64,000 nt of DNA from Vibrio marisflavi CECT 7928 (GTDB lineage Bacteria > Pseudomonadota > Gammaproteobacteria > Enterobacterales > Vibrionaceae), in assembly GCF_921294215.1 (NCBI RefSeq), contig NZ_CAKLDM010000002.1:2046001-2110000 (forward strand), read 5' to 3'. Below are positions 16,959 to 26,500 of the stretch, piece by piece. A program made the translations under genes and the position numbers. The stretch's first letter is position 1. Every line of letters begins with the position of its first letter. The notes beneath the pieces are model-generated. The model did no database searches, was not told the origin of the DNA, and saw only the letters and a program-made list of their open reading frames with translations.

Positions 16959-17768
16959 CTACTTCTTGTACTTTTGAATAAGCTTTTCAACCACACGAGC
17001 TGCTGCAACGAAGCCAAATGTCGCGGTCACCATGGTGGATGCGCCAAAGCCACTGGAACAATCCATACGTTTTGGCCCTTCTGCTGAAGACTTGACTCCG
17101 CAGACAGAACCATCAGCTTGCGGGTACTTCAGTTGTTCAGTTGAAAATACACATTCGATACCAAACTTACGTTGTGGATTTTTAGGGAAGTTAAATTGAT
17201 GGCGTAGCCTATCTTTCACCTTTTTTGCTAAAGGGTCTTGAATAGTTTTGGTTAAATCAGCCGTTTTAATTTGAGTGGGATCGATTTGTCCACCAGCGCC
17301 GCCAATTGTAATCACTTTGATTTTGTTGCTGCGGCAGTAAGCAAGCAGTGCTACTTTCGCTTTGATGCTATCAATTGCATCAATCACATAGTCATAACCT
17401 TTGTTTAAGTATTCCTGCTGATTCTCTGGACCAATAAAGTCATCGATAACGTTCACTTTGCAATCTGGATTGATGAGTTTAATTCGCTCTGCCATCACTT
17501 CAGCTTTGCTTTCACCCACCGTTCCGGACATAGCATGTATTTGGCGATTAATATTGGTCACACACACGTCATCCATATCGATAAGCGTAAGCTCACCAAT
17601 ACCGGTTCTGGCGAGTGCCTCTACTGACCATGAACCTACTCCTCCGATACCAATCACGCACACATGCGCGGCTCTTAGGATCTCTACCTCGCTTTGACCA
17701 TAAAGCCTACGGGTACCACCAAAGCGCTGGTCATAAGATTCTGATGCTGGGGAGTTGAGTTCACGCAT
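16959..17768 (-). CDS. tcdA: tRNA threonylcarbamoyladenosine dehydratase TcdA (CsdL)
   Basis: TcdA is an E1-like, ATP-dependent enzyme that cyclises t6A37 of tRNA to ct6A and in E. coli receives help from CsdA/CsdE. The 269-residue product has the nucleotide loop VIGIGGVGSWSVEALARTGIG (about 36-56), the ThiF-like LIDMDDVCVTNINRQ, and a C-terminal GFGASTMVTATFGFVAA segment. The start MRELNSPASESYDQRF at 17768 is chosen; 17 further codons upstream run into the mltA terminator. It is upstream of csdE in a two-gene operon, which fits the known csd sulfur link. Confidence 0.93.
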   Translation of the reverse strand: MRELNSPASESYDQRFGGTRRLYGQSEVEILRAAHVCVIGIGGVGSWSVEALARTGIGELTLIDMDDVCVTNINRQIHAMSGTVGESKAEVMAERIKLINPDCKVNVIDDFIGPENQQEYLNKGYDYVIDAIDSIKAKVALLAYCRSNKIKVITIGGAGGQIDPTQIKTADLTKTIQDPLAKKVKDRLRHQFNFPKNPQRKFGIECVFSTEQLKYPQADGSVCGVKSSAEGPKRMDCSSGFGASTMVTATFGFVAAARVVEKLIQKYKK

Positions 17769-17799
17769 AAAGATTTTCCAGTTGGAGCGGAATAAACAA

Positions 17800-17822
17800 A
17801 GAGTGCGTTTTATACGCACTCT
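17800..17822 (-). terminator. Rho-independent terminator after mltA
   Basis: On the minus strand AGAGTGCG (17822-17815) pairs with CGCACTCT (17807-17800) through 8 perfect bp with a 7-nt loop, followed by a TTGTTTATT tract. It lies between mltA and tcdA, which both read leftwards, and overlaps the rejected upstream extension of tcdA. Confidence 0.8.
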
Positions 17823-17881
17823 GTATGTAAATGTCTATACCCAGTTTACTGGATAGTCCGAAGTGATCGAAACGATACCGA

Positions 17882-19015
17882 CTATCTACTCAGTTTTTCT
17901 GGTGGCTTAGCCCAAGGAGCTTGAGTTGCAGAATGGTTCAAGCCAAGTTTCCAAACTCGACCAAAGTACTTGTAGTGCCCTGCTTCGATACCCGCTCGAG
18001 GCCCCATTCCATAATAGAGATCTAAATGGTTGTCTTTCACTGCACCGCCAGTGTCTAGCACCAGCAGTAACCTTAGCTGATGAACGCCACTCCAAGTACC
18101 GTCAGCATTCACTAGTGGCACTTCGGCAAGTATTGGGGTTCCCATAGGTAAAATGCTCGAATCACCCGCAACTGAGGCCATAGGCAGCAAAGGAATTCCC
18201 GCCGTACCTAATACGTCATGCGCTTTCCGAGGCAAAAAGAAAACAAAAGATGGGTTTTGCTCTAGCAAGTCTTTCACTTGTTGATCGTTGTGGCTATGTA
18301 CCCATTCTTTAATCGCTTTGAGCGACATTTTCTCTCTCGGAACTTCACCTTCTTCAATCAGAATCTTACCAATACTAACATATGGCTTATTGTTTTTACC
18401 GCCATAAGAAAAATACTCTAGCGTGTCATCGTCTTCGAAATGAACAAAGCCACTACCCTGCACTTCCATGATAAATGGGTCAATTCGATTCGACGCATAA
18501 CCGAGCTCTAAACCTTTCCCTTTCAGAGCACCATCGTAAATCTGTGCGCGAGTTGGACACTCACTTTCACAATCAGGTTTGGCATAAACAGGATATTTAA
18601 ACTTGTCATTTGCTTGATGACGCAGTTCCATCACAGGAGAAAAGTAGCCGGTAAATAACACGTTACCTTTATCATCCCCGCCACCCAATTGAGCCGCTTG
18701 AACACCATATTTGCTCAGGTCTTTTGGATCTCCGCTTTCTAATATCCAATCGTTGAGTTTCTTATACAGTGGCTGATAGGTCGTCGCCATCGACGGAGAG
18801 CGGCTTGTCACTTCATTCGCTTGCTTAGAAAATTTGGAATAATCACGTGGCGCGTTAGATTGAATGGTCTCTGATTTATTCAAGATTGAGTGGAATTGAC
18901 CATCTTGATACTGCTGCCCTCTATCTGTTGGATTGACACAGCCAGCCAGCAAAGCAGACGCGATTAAAATAGATGAAAACTTGGTAATACTTGCCATTCC
19001 TTTGTTTTTCAACAC
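17882..19015 (-). CDS. mltA: Membrane-bound lytic murein transglycosylase A
   Basis: MltA is an outer-membrane lipoprotein that cleaves peptidoglycan strands to 1,6-anhydro muropeptides. About 377 residues: a lipoprotein signal ending LIASALLAGC, VLFTGYFSPVMELR in the first domain, FVHFEDDDTLEYFSYGG in the middle and the catalytic-aspartate region LVLDTGGAVKDNHLDLYYG near the C-terminus. Start choice is delicate. GTG at 19015 has GGAG 6 bases upstream. ATG 18997 has its only AAAGGA directly abutting it, and ATG 19030 has none, so GTG is preferred. Its products are the substrates of AmpG, also encoded here. Confidence 0.92.
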   Translation of the reverse strand: MLKNKGMASITKFSSILIASALLAGCVNPTDRGQQYQDGQFHSILNKSETIQSNAPRDYSKFSKQANEVTSRSPSMATTYQPLYKKLNDWILESGDPKDLSKYGVQAAQLGGGDDKGNVLFTGYFSPVMELRHQANDKFKYPVYAKPDCESECPTRAQIYDGALKGKGLELGYASNRIDPFIMEVQGSGFVHFEDDDTLEYFSYGGKNNKPYVSIGKILIEEGEVPREKMSLKAIKEWVHSHNDQQVKDLLEQNPSFVFFLPRKAHDVLGTAGIPLLPMASVAGDSSILPMGTPILAEVPLVNADGTWSGVHQLRLLLVLDTGGAVKDNHLDLYYGMGPRAGIEAGHYKYFGRVWKLGLNHSATQAPWAKPPEKLSR

Positions 19016-19090
19016 GATGCACTCCAGCATGAATCATAACAATTGTGGGATTTGTGGAATGGGCAAGGATGACAAACTACGAATGAAATC

Positions 19091-19564
19091 TCAATCGGTG
19101 AATTGCCATCTAGATCGATTTTTATGACTTCCTGACAATTGGTAGACAGGTTGGTAGGGCAGATCTGTCACTAACTTCATTTTCGACAAGTTCTTATCGA
19201 GCAATATGAACTTTATCTGCTTGCCACCAGAAGTATATTCAAAGTACTGGCCGTCGAAATTAAATTGAGTAGACACTACTGCGCCGTCAATGAGTACTCC
19301 TCTTTTACCTATCACAAAACGATCAGCCATATACGGCGCAACTTCTTGCTCAACCCACATACCGTACAGACGATCTTTGGGCATGTTTTGCTCTCGATAC
19401 CGTTGATACAAATCGAAGTATGCGTATATGACAAAGACCACTCCAACTGCTACGACGAGCATTAGAGAGCGCTCAACCCATTTTTGCATTGGTGACTTGG
19501 TGGCTTTCGCCTGTGGATTGACGCCTGGAATTCGTTGTCTAGCACCTCTAACAGGCTTATTCAT
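19091..19564 (-). CDS. Single-pass membrane protein, DUF2850-like
   Basis: This 157-residue protein of unknown function has a basic N-terminus (MNKPVRGARQRIPGVNPQAK), one transmembrane segment (SLMLVVAVGVVFVIYAYF, about 33-50) and a C-terminal domain with regular beta-like pattern (RFVIGKRGVLIDGAVVSTQFNF). The topology suggests a small inner-membrane protein with an exported soluble domain. It recalls the Vibrio-restricted DUF2850 family, but I cannot verify this. It is divergent from argA and 76 bases from the mltA start, so it may be read with mltA. Confidence 0.75.
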   Translation of the reverse strand: MNKPVRGARQRIPGVNPQAKATKSPMQKWVERSLMLVVAVGVVFVIYAYFDLYQRYREQNMPKDRLYGMWVEQEVAPYMADRFVIGKRGVLIDGAVVSTQFNFDGQYFEYTSGGKQIKFILLDKNLSKMKLVTDLPYQPVYQLSGSHKNRSRWQFTD

Positions 19565-19662
19565 AAAAAGTGATTTACTCTTCTAATTTACCTTTAGTAT
19601 AGAATCAGAATCACAAAGGCTAATGACTAATTACTAGTTTTATTGGCAGGTCGCTATTGAAA

Positions 19663-19701
19663 AGTGAATAAAAAAACAATAATAATACATACAAATTCAC
19701 A
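19663..19701 (+). promoter_or_regulatory. Tandem ARG boxes (ArgR operator) at argA
   Basis: Two 18-bp ARG-box-like elements lie at 19663-19680 (strong left half TGAAT, right half AAACA) and 19684-19701 (left TACAT, strong right half ATTCA). They are separated by 3 bp, so their centres are 21 bp apart, the canonical arrangement for ArgR hexamer binding. Each box is degenerate in one half. The position just upstream of argA supports arginine repression. Confidence 0.6.
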
Positions 19702-19717
19702 ACATATTTGCCATCAC

Positions 19718-21052
19718 GTGAAAATTCGTAGCACCGAACTCGTCAAAGGTTTTAGACAATCAGCCCCTTATGTCAATGCTCACAGAGGGAAAATCATGGT
19801 TATCATGCTTGGTGGTGAAGCCATGCAAGACCAAAACTTCACGAACATCATTAGTGATATTGCTCTACTTCACAGTTTAGGCGTTAAAATTGTTGTAGTT
19901 CATGGTGCGCGCCCTCAAATCAACCAAACCTTATCAGATAACAACTACCAAACCGACTATCACAAAGGTATTCGTGTCACCGATGAAACAGCTCTAAAGC
20001 ATGTAATGCAAGCTGTAGGGCAGGTTCAGTTAGAAATAACTGCAAGGCTATCCATGAGCTTAAACAATACGCCGATGGCTGGAAAACAGCTCAATGTGAT
20101 AAGCGGAAACTTCGTCATTTCACAGCCGTTAGGCGTCGATGATGGTGTTGATTACTGTAATAGTGGCCGAATTAGACGAATGAACACCGACGGCATACTC
20201 AGCGCACTAGAGCTAGGTTCAATTGTATTGCTTGGGCCAGTTGCTGGTTCAGTGACTGGAGAGTCATTCAACTTATTGTCAGAAGAAGTCGCCACACATG
20301 CAGCGATCAAATTAGGCGCAGAAAAACTCATCGGCTTTTGCTCTGAACAAGGCATTATTGACGAAGATGGCAACGCAATCGCAGAAATATTTCCGTCAGA
20401 AGCCGAAGAACGCTTGATCCAACTCGAAGAAGCCTATGCTCAGAACAATGAATATTCTGGTACATTGCGATTCTTACGTTCGGCAGTTTCAGCCTGCCGC
20501 TCAGGCGTGCCAAGAAGCCATTTAGTGAGCTACAAAGAAGATGGCGCGTTAATTCAAGAGCTGTTTTCTTTCGATGGGATCGGCACTCAAGTAGTAAAAG
20601 CCAGTGCGGAAAGATTGAGAACGGCAAAAATTGACGATATTGGCGGCATACTAGAGCTCATACAACCTCTCGAGGCGCAAGGTGTACTAGTACGCCGCTC
20701 CAGAGAGCAGCTCGAGCAAGAAATTCATCAATTTACTATCATCGAGAAAGATGGGTTGGTCATAGGCTGCGCTGCACTGTACCCATACAACGAAGATAAA
20801 ACAGCTGAAGTGGCCTGTATGGCGATACATACTGAATATCGAGAGGGAAACCGTGGTTTGATGCTGCTTGCACACCTGAAGCAACAGTCAAGAAAGTTCG
20901 GCATTGAGTCTATTTTTGTTCTTACCACACATAGCCAGCACTGGTTTTTAGAGCAAGGTTTTATCGAGGTAACAGTCGAATCTTTACCTATACAAAGGCA
21001 GGATTTATATAACTTGCAAAGACGTTCTAAAATATTTTCTCTAGCTGTATAA
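19718..21052 (+). CDS. argA: N-acetylglutamate synthase
   Basis: ArgA makes N-acetylglutamate from glutamate and acetyl-CoA, the first step of arginine synthesis. The product has an N-terminal amino-acid-kinase-like domain ([40 protein letters not shown]) and a C-terminal GNAT domain ([35 protein letters not shown]), as in E. coli ArgA. The frame is open from a GTG at 19664, but E. coli and Vibrio homologues begin at the [14 protein letters not shown] segment. The first 18 codons also coincide with ARG boxes, so GTG 19718 (444 residues) is preferred. Neither start has a good Shine-Dalgarno. Confidence 0.9.
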   Translation: MKIRSTELVKGFRQSAPYVNAHRGKIMVIMLGGEAMQDQNFTNIISDIALLHSLGVKIVVVHGARPQINQTLSDNNYQTDYHKGIRVTDETALKHVMQAVGQVQLEITARLSMSLNNTPMAGKQLNVISGNFVISQPLGVDDGVDYCNSGRIRRMNTDGILSALELGSIVLLGPVAGSVTGESFNLLSEEVATHAAIKLGAEKLIGFCSEQGIIDEDGNAIAEIFPSEAEERLIQLEEAYAQNNEYSGTLRFLRSAVSACRSGVPRSHLVSYKEDGALIQELFSFDGIGTQVVKASAERLRTAKIDDIGGILELIQPLEAQGVLVRRSREQLEQEIHQFTIIEKDGLVIGCAALYPYNEDKTAEVACMAIHTEYREGNRGLMLLAHLKQQSRKFGIESIFVLTTHSQHWFLEQGFIEVTVESLPIQRQDLYNLQRRSKIFSLAV

Positions 21053-21179
21053 ATTTATCTTATAGAAAAAACATTGCCAGTAACGTCTTTATTATCAGTA
21101 AAAACATAGAGTAAACTCGAACTGCGTAGAATTATTACATAAAGGTTTACAAAAGCCCTCTATACATAGCGCTGCTATT

Positions 21180-21239
21180 TGCTAATATGCGGACGCCCAA
21201 AAAAGGTCATAGGACTCTAACCCACAATACAAACGTGGG
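21180..21239 (+). promoter_or_regulatory. Possible promoter and structured leader of a small ORF
   Basis: An extended -10 TG-C-TAATAT (21180-21188) would start RNA near 21195. The leader contains a hairpin CCCAC (21221-21225)/GTGGG (21235-21239) with a 9-nt loop, and ends at the ATG of a 58-codon ORF (21290), giving a leader of about 95 nt. I do not recognise a known riboswitch class. Confidence 0.3.
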
Positions 21240-21289
21240 GCTCGCATGGATTGCCGTTTTGTCAGTACGAGTATGAGAGCTAACCATCA

Positions 21290-21466
21290 ATGAGAACCAT
21301 TATTTGTAAATCAATTCAAAGCTTTTGGGATATGGCTGATAATCAGTTACTAGAAGGACTGGACGTCCACTGTGTATTCCAAGTGAATGAAGGATTACGA
21401 GCTTTTATCTTAAACTATCAGGAACAATACAAGATCCGTAGCATTTCATTTGCTGAAATAGCTTAA
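21290..21466 (+). CDS. Small protein of 58 residues, unknown function
   Basis: This small ORF lies between argA and the convergent recD, and its stop is 21 bases from the recD stop. The product begins MRTIICKSIQSFWDMADNQL and ends YKIRSISFAEIA. Composition is balanced, with no membrane segment and no repeats, so it looks like a real folded polypeptide rather than noise. The Shine-Dalgarno (GAGAG, about 10 bases upstream) is weak. I do not recognise a family. Confidence 0.5.
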   Translation: MRTIICKSIQSFWDMADNQLLEGLDVHCVFQVNEGLRAFILNYQEQYKIRSISFAEIA

Positions 21467-21487
21467 GCTCAAAAATGCCACGGATGG

Positions 21488-23575
21488 TTAAAACGCACTT
21501 AACTTTGCAGCCAATCCACTTGCTCTAACTGTTTTCGATCTAATCGCCTTCTTCAGCAACACCTTGTCACTATAAAGTTCAAAGTACTGCCGAGCTCTAG
21601 TCACGCCTGTATAGACCAACTCTCTAGTCAAAACTGGGTTGTACTCTTTTGGCAAAATCATTTGCACAAAGTCAAATTCACTACCCTGAGATTTATGAAT
21701 AGTCATGGCATACGCCGTTTCATGCTCTGGTACTCGACTTGGAAGGAAAGCCTTGATAGTGCCATCTGGCAACTCAAAAAATACTCTCAATCGCTCGCCA
21801 TCAAAGATACAAATACCAATATCACCATTATATAAGCCCAAGTTATGGTCATTTCTCGTCACCATCACTGGCCTTCCGTGATACCACTGCTCTCCTTTCA
21901 CATATATGAGTTTTCTCGCTTCCAACCCTTGCTCTATCTTTTGATTGAGCCCAGAAACTCCATAGTCCCCTTCTCTTAAAGCACACAGCAAACGACAGCG
22001 AGAAAACGCGTCTAACGATAATCTTGCCAGCTCAAGCACGTTGCCAGTATGTTCACTGCTCTCTTCAATTGGCTTTAAGTAATCTCGATATTTCTCCACA
22101 ATCGTGCGAATCATTTGATTGAGGTTGGTTTTGTTCACACTAAACTGAACAATGTCGCGAAAATCATTTTGATAGACTTTCTCTAGCTCCTCAAAGTGGC
22201 CTTTATTTATTGCTTTCGCAAGCTGACCAATGCCAGAGCGAATATCAAATCGATAGCTTTTTTGCAGCATGCATAAGCTGTCAGAAATCACAGGCAATGC
22301 TGATGAATGACTAGCAATATGGTGATGAGTTAACGCAGCAATAGATTTAGCCTGTACTGAGCTATAACCATGTTTAAGGAACTGACAAATATCACCTAGC
22401 ACTGAGCCCGCTTCTACTGAAGACAACTGATCTTTGTCTCCTAATAAAATTAGTCGAGCATTGTCAGGCAATGCTTCAATAATGCGATACATCATCGATA
22501 AATCGACCATCGATGCCTCGTCAATCACTAACACATCCACCTTTAGTGGGTTACTGCGGTCATGCTGAAATTTTACACTATTCGGAATTGCACCAAGTAG
22601 ACGGTGAATAGTACTAGACTCTGTGGGAACAACGGCTTTCAGGCTTTCATCAAAATGGATACTCGCAAGCGCCTTACCTACCGACTCTGTCAATCTTGCC
22701 GCCGCTTTCCCGGTTGGTGCCGCGAGCTTAATGATCGGTTGTTCATTGTTGTGTTTAGCTTGCGCTGCTAGTGCCAATAATAGCTTGGTTACTGTTGTTG
22801 TTTTTCCAGTACCCGGCCCACCAGATATCACTGCTAGCTTTCGGGTTAACGCGATAGAGGCCGCGATTTTTTGCCAATCAGCGCAAACCTGCTTTGTAAC
22901 CAAGATGTCTAGCTCAGATAGCCCTTCAGGGCTCTGAGCCTGCTGGCATACGCCGTCCACAGCTTGCCAATCAATGCTGTCTGTATCAACCACATCCAAG
23001 TAATCACAAACTAGTCTCTGAGTCGTTGGGATAGACAAATTGCCCTGCTTTCGCTCTTCACTCAATGCCTTAAATAAATAGCTGTAATTGCGACAAAACA
23101 GTTCATTGAGAACATTCGACAGGTTGACTAATCGCTCACTATCAAGCGTGACAGGCATAGAAAGCGCCTGAAGCTTATCAACCAATACAGTTTCGTATTG
23201 CCAATAGCGCTGCATATACAACCTATAACCATCAAAAATTATCGGTACTGCATGCTGACCTGTACCAACTAATGCGTTACTGGCTAGAATCTCTCGCCAA
23301 TCAATACCTTCCACCTTTTTAACAAGGTCTGCATTGTGCTCAAATAAACGAGCAACCGTGTGAATGAACTGTTTCGTTATGCCTTTATTGTCAAAAATAG
23401 GCAGACATACATTCCCCTTACCTAACTCAATACTGAGCAAGCCAGCCAGAAACGAAACTTCATCTTGGTTATTGGATAATTGAGTGTAAATAAAACGAGA
23501 AAATTGATAGTCAATAGGGCGAATGTTGCCCAAAAGAGACAGGTGCTTCAGCTCGTTGAGTAAAACGTCTTTCAT
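21488..23575 (-). CDS. recD: Exodeoxyribonuclease V subunit alpha, RecD
   Basis: RecD is the 5'-3' fast helicase of RecBCD, which resects double-strand ends and loads RecA after Chi. The 695-residue product has Walker A GGPGTGKT (252-259), Walker B VLVIDEASMVDLSMM, LGDKDQLSSVEAGSVLGD, and the C-terminal AYAMTIHKSQGSEFD and VYTGVTRARQ helicase motifs. It is somewhat longer than E. coli RecD (608). Its ATG shares one base with the recB stop (TAATG), so the two are translationally coupled. Confidence 0.95.
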   Translation of the reverse strand: MKDVLLNELKHLSLLGNIRPIDYQFSRFIYTQLSNNQDEVSFLAGLLSIELGKGNVCLPIFDNKGITKQFIHTVARLFEHNADLVKKVEGIDWREILASNALVGTGQHAVPIIFDGYRLYMQRYWQYETVLVDKLQALSMPVTLDSERLVNLSNVLNELFCRNYSYLFKALSEERKQGNLSIPTTQRLVCDYLDVVDTDSIDWQAVDGVCQQAQSPEGLSELDILVTKQVCADWQKIAASIALTRKLAVISGGPGTGKTTTVTKLLLALAAQAKHNNEQPIIKLAAPTGKAAARLTESVGKALASIHFDESLKAVVPTESSTIHRLLGAIPNSVKFQHDRSNPLKVDVLVIDEASMVDLSMMYRIIEALPDNARLILLGDKDQLSSVEAGSVLGDICQFLKHGYSSVQAKSIAALTHHHIASHSSALPVISDSLCMLQKSYRFDIRSGIGQLAKAINKGHFEELEKVYQNDFRDIVQFSVNKTNLNQMIRTIVEKYRDYLKPIEESSEHTGNVLELARLSLDAFSRCRLLCALREGDYGVSGLNQKIEQGLEARKLIYVKGEQWYHGRPVMVTRNDHNLGLYNGDIGICIFDGERLRVFFELPDGTIKAFLPSRVPEHETAYAMTIHKSQGSEFDFVQMILPKEYNPVLTRELVYTGVTRARQYFELYSDKVLLKKAIRSKTVRASGLAAKLSAF

Positions 23576-26500
23576 TACAGCCCTAACTCCATTTGTCCAC
23601 TTTCAGTCCCAGAAGACAAACTTGTTTTTCCATCAATCAATTCGTCCATCTCGTTAATAAGTGCATAGTCAGGCTTTTGATAGAAAATCCCAGACTCTTG
23701 TTCTTTTGCAACACCACGCAGGAATACATAGTAAACACCTCCAAAATGTTGGTCGTAATTGTAATCTGCTATCCGCGTTTTCAAATATCTGTGCAAAGCC
23801 AAACTATAGATTTGGTATTGTAAATCATAGCGGTGGTCGGCCATCGCCTCTTGTAGTGCTTGCGAGTGATAATCTTCTATGCTGTCGCCTAGATAATTAG
23901 ATTTCCAGTCGAGAACATAGAACTTTCCTTGGCATTCAAATACCAAATCAATAAACCCTTTCAACATGCCTTTGACTGGATGAAAGCCCAGCTCTCCAGC
24001 CAATTTAGAAATTTGATCATATTTATGAACAATCGTATTCAACTGACTGGCTGTCAGCATTTGAATGGGCAGAAGAAACTCCATTTCAACAAGGCGGCTT
24101 GTGGCAGGAATATCTGCCAAACACACTTCGCCTTGATTCAGTTTTGCCTGCAATACATTATCAACAAGCTCGGATAAGACTGGTGACCACAAGAGATCGT
24201 AGTTTTCTCTCTCCAGCAATTTCATAATGATTTGCTGGTTTTCGTCACTGTCGGCTGGCAAGTTAAAGTCAACTTGCTCAAATAGAGTGTGCAAAAATGT
24301 ACCTGGCCTCGCCCCTTTAGGGAACGAGAAAATAGAATACTCAAAAGCTGTGGTAGCGCTTTCTAACTCCTGTTCTTCCTCGGAGTCAATATCAAAGCTA
24401 GCCTCATCAACAATTAGCTCTTTTTGCTGCCCATGAGCACTGTGCTTAACCAAACCTGAGTAGCTGGTCAATCGCCAGTTACGCTCAATATCTCGACGAG
24501 AGTCCTGTGCCTGTATATCAAGGTTTTCCTCAATAGTTGGTGCAAGTTTAGCTTCTCCCGCTATCGGCAAATCTGCTATCGCTATCGAACTTGTTGCTTC
24601 GCACAGTGACTTTATCGACTGCTGCAATACACTCGCATCACCTTCCACACCATTCTGAATCAAATGCCCTATCGCACTTTGGTGTAAATCGGATGTTTGT
24701 TTTTTTGCATTGCCTTTCTTAATCGGTGAAATACCGACAAAACAGCCGTAAACAGATCGGGTTAAAGCAACGTATATAAGACGCAAATCTTCAGCTATGC
24801 GCTCTTTTTCCGCTTTTTCCAACGCTTCTGCACTTTGCTCAACATCAAGCACCGTTGTTTCAGAAGATGGATCGTGATATTTAGCTTCTCTCGCCTGACT
24901 ATAACTACAAGCAAAAGGCAAGAATACGAGGTTGTATTCAAGACCTTTGGATTTATGAATCGTAACGATCTGTACCAGGTTGCTTTCTGATTCTAAACGT
25001 TGATTGTGCTCTTCCGAGTTCGATGCTCCTGAAGCATCATCAATTTTTTGCGACAACCAATGAATAAGCCCAAAAAAGCTATCGATTTCCAAACTTGCTT
25101 GTTGCAGCAACTCACCAAGGTGCATCAAGTCAGTCAGAATTCTATCGCCACCTTCTCGGCTCAATAAATGCTCGGCAACTTGTCGCTTACTCATTAGTGA
25201 GCGCAACATCGGCAACAGCCCTTTCTGATGCCATATATTCCGATATTCTTTAAATTCGAAGATCGCGGCTTCCCATGCGTTCTCATCATTGTTCAATCTG
25301 TCTAATGTCGAGATTGGCAAATCGAATAACGAACTTGCTAAGCAAGCTTTTAGGTAGCGCTCATTTTCTGGAGCTAGAACAGCATTTAAAACATTCAGTA
25401 AGTCTCTAGCGACAGAACTTAAAAAAACACTTTGCCGATTCGACAAATACACACTGGCAATACCGCGATCCAAAAGAGCTTGTTTTATAAGTTGGGCCTG
25501 ACTGCGATTTCGCACCAATATCGCGATATCACTGGCTTGAATCACCTTCTTGCCCGAGTTTTTCGTTAAATGCGCTTTTTGCTCCTGAGCGGCAGATAAA
25601 ATTGTGTATATCTGGCTCGCAGTTGCCTGCGCCATGGTCGCTTGGTAGTCGCCGATGCTAGTAAAAGAATCACCTTGTTGGCTAAGCCAAACGTTGAAAG
25701 CCGGCTGAGTTAACTCTTCTTGGCCTATACTCAAGCTCCAAGTTTTCAATTCAGAACCGGGGCTAGATTTCACAGGAAGAAAAGGAATTTCTTCATCATA
25801 AAAGAACGGGCTATCTGCAGTTGAAAACAGCTGATTGACCGCCTCTACCATCTGAGAGCCAGAACGCCAGTTCGTATCCAATGTGTATTGCGAGGTAACT
25901 TGCTGCTTAGCTTTTATGTAGGTAAAGATATCTGCGCCGCGAAAACCGTAAATAGCTTGCTTAGGATCGCCAATCATGAGCAAAGCACTCTGCGGATCAG
26001 ACAGATATATTTGGCTAAAGATGCTGTATTGTAGAGGATCGGTATCTTGAAATTCATCGATCATCGCAACAGGATACTGCTGGCGGATTTTCTCGGTTAG
26101 TGTGGCCGTATCATCTATGTCGATAGCGGCGGATAATTGAGTGAGTAAGTCGTCAAAAGAAAAGACCTGTTTTTGCTCTTTGACTTGCTTGAGACGTGCT
26201 CGGCACTGCTGAATAACCTGAGCAAGTAGCGGCCCTTTTAAGCTGATTTCCTCAGCCAAAAACTCATCAACTTCATCAAAAATAGTGTGAACAGGCACTT
26301 CGCCCTTTTTCGTTTTCTCATGCAAAAGTCTCTGAGAAAATCGTGACAGATTTTTGGGTACAGAGTAACTTTTCGTCTCAGACTCAGCCCAACTTGTCAC
26401 CTCATCTAGCCACTTGGGTACCGTATTGGATTTGTAGCTGCGTTTGTCCACACCTGATGACATAATCAGATCGTGTAAATCTTGACTACTTTCAATCCAC

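Noticed and set aside
16949-17017. Longer CsdE starting within tcdA
   Set aside because: The family start MSIENYSDFG at 16948 avoids overlap with tcdA.
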